Source: JAAXTT01 sp964530215 (lineage in GTDB: Bacteria; Bacillota; Desulfotomaculia; Desulfotomaculales; Desulfocucumaceae). Taken from it: a stretch of DNA of 5,317 bases. The translations under genes and the position numbers were made by a program. The first letter of the stretch is position 1; each line of letters begins with the position of its first letter. The notes below the pieces were generated by a model. It searched no databases. It was not told where the DNA came from and worked only from the letters and a program-made list of their open reading frames with translations. The stretch lies in assembly GCA_964530215.1 (NCBI GenBank), contig CAZHAJ010000128.1, forward strand, positions 1 through 5,317, written 5' to 3'. Positions 4,683 to 5,317 of this stretch are shown here, piece by piece.

Positions 4683-5317
4683 TTAAATAATTTTTATGCA
4701 CATTTCGCTACATCCCGCGGCACAATAACCACAAAGCCTGCACAAAGAGGAGTCCAAGACTACTTTGCCATCTACAATGGCAAGTGCATTCTGACTGCAC
4801 ATATCAACACAATTTCCACAACCCAAGCACCAATCATCAATGTGCAATCTTCTATCCTGCTGAGACACTGCTTCCTCCACTTCCCAGGGGATCTCCCTGC
4901 CCTCAAAGAAAGCAACATTGTAATCAACCTCTGCAATACTTTGCATGCCAACTGCAATCGACGATAAACCAGGAATAGCCAAGGCAAAGGATATAGCCTC
5001 CTCTTTACTGCTGATAAGGTTTCCTCCCCCCAAGGCTTTCATTCCGTAAAGACCTTTTTCCCTTTCAAATGCTTCCATAATAGCCTTTACCATATCTTCG
5101 GGAGTTCCGTCATTTATTCCGATGCCTGCCATATTTACCAAAGGGTGAATAACACCCAGTCTCCAAATCTCAGAAGCAGCTTGAACAGCGGCTATCGAAT
5201 GGGTTGATATCCCCACAGCCCTTACCAAACCCTTATCCTTGGCATCAAAGAGTTCTTCCAAAGCATCCCAATGACCCATAATGGTTGACCTGCTTTCCTG
5301 TTCATGGAGAAGAAATA
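4683..5317 (-). CDS. Aldo/keto reductase with C-terminal double [4Fe-4S] ferredoxin domain (5' end cut by window)
   Basis: The frame is open at the right edge; 210 complete codons are visible before the TAA at 4685-4683. They begin FLLHEQES, where the His probably corresponds to the catalytic-tetrad His of aldo/keto reductases; the Asp, Tyr and Lys would lie off the window. Numbering from the internal Met at 5279, barrel segments include GLVRAVGISTHSIAAV (17-32), VNMAGIGINDGTPEDM (48-63), GLYGMKALGGGNLI (76-89) and IAVGMQSIAEVDYNVAFFEG (108-127). The C-terminus is ferredoxin-like with two CxxCxxCxxxC clusters: Cys151/154/157/161 and Cys180/183/186/190, plus Cys194. This architecture is common in anaerobic Clostridia, where the fused ferredoxin presumably carries electrons; the substrate is unknown. 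Neither cluster has the Pro that often follows the last Cys (CS in both). The internal ATG at 5279 is not the real start, because conserved sequence continues upstream. It may share a transcript with ruvX. Confidence 0.93.
   Translation of the reverse strand, partial: FLLHEQESRSTIMGHWDALEELFDAKDKGLVRAVGISTHSIAAVQAASEIWRLGVIHPLVNMAGIGINDGTPEDMVKAIMEAFEREKGLYGMKALGGGNLISSKEEAISFALAIPGLSSIAVGMQSIAEVDYNVAFFEGREIPWEVEEAVSQQDRRLHIDDWCLGCGNCVDMCSQNALAIVDGKVVLDSSLCRLCGYCAAGCSEMCIKII

Noticed and set aside
4668..4987. Plus- and minus-strand open frames of 64-99 codons inside the aldo/keto reductase
   Set aside because: They overlap the ferredoxin domain in other frames; the Cys-rich minus-strand frame ending at 4683 is clearly the real one.

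Overview
This 5,317-bp window has moderate-to-low GC content and is densely coded. All six recognisable genes lie on the minus strand, so transcription runs from right to left. The gene set points to an anaerobic, low-GC Gram-positive bacterium of the class Clostridia: RuvX/YqgF, a DUF1292 protein, MltG and a U32-family tRNA hydroxylation protein, in the order known from Bacillus subtilis (yrrK-yrzB-yrrL-...-yrrN/yrrO), preceded by an aldo/keto reductase with a C-terminal double [4Fe-4S] ferredoxin domain. That ferredoxin-tailed reductase suggests a strict anaerobe, possibly of the Peptococcaceae type. Genus cannot be fixed from this sequence.

Layout in transcription order: (1) the 3' part of a ferredoxin-fused aldo/keto reductase enters at the right edge (5317-4683); (2) ruvX (4622-4203); (3) a 20-bp perfect inverted repeat at the ruvX stop codon, followed by a near-consensus sigma-A promoter (TTGACA-N17-TAAAAT); (4) a small, very acidic DUF1292 protein (4112-3819) with an N-terminal cysteine cluster; (5) a terminator- or attenuator-like hairpin (3756-3721); (6) a secreted or membrane-anchored VanW/YoaR-type protein with a G5-like domain and an acidic tail (3690-2101); (7) a candidate promoter, then mltG (2028-1012); (8) a heptamer tandem-repeat array (1008-904, with degenerate units at 869-835); (9) the 5' part of a U32 'peptidase' gene of the TrhP type (819-1), which runs off the left edge.

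Two themes are combined. VanW/G5 and MltG both act on the outer face of the membrane at peptidoglycan, and MltG cuts nascent glycan strands. RuvX/YqgF (Holliday junction resolution and/or pre-16S rRNA processing) and TrhP (5-hydroxyuridine at tRNA position 34) are nucleic acid enzymes. The locus is largely a conserved housekeeping neighbourhood, and I see no evidence of a new defence, mobile or biosynthetic system. The points worth a second look are mostly non-coding: the heptamer array, which sits where B. subtilis has trmR; the dyad symmetry next to the DUF1292 promoter; and the hairpin separating DUF1292 from the VanW gene. Two protein-level points are the cysteine motif in DUF1292 and the VanW gene placed between DUF1292 and mltG. 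No gap exceeds 300 bases, and I found no tRNA, rRNA, CRISPR array, insertion sequence or riboswitch.
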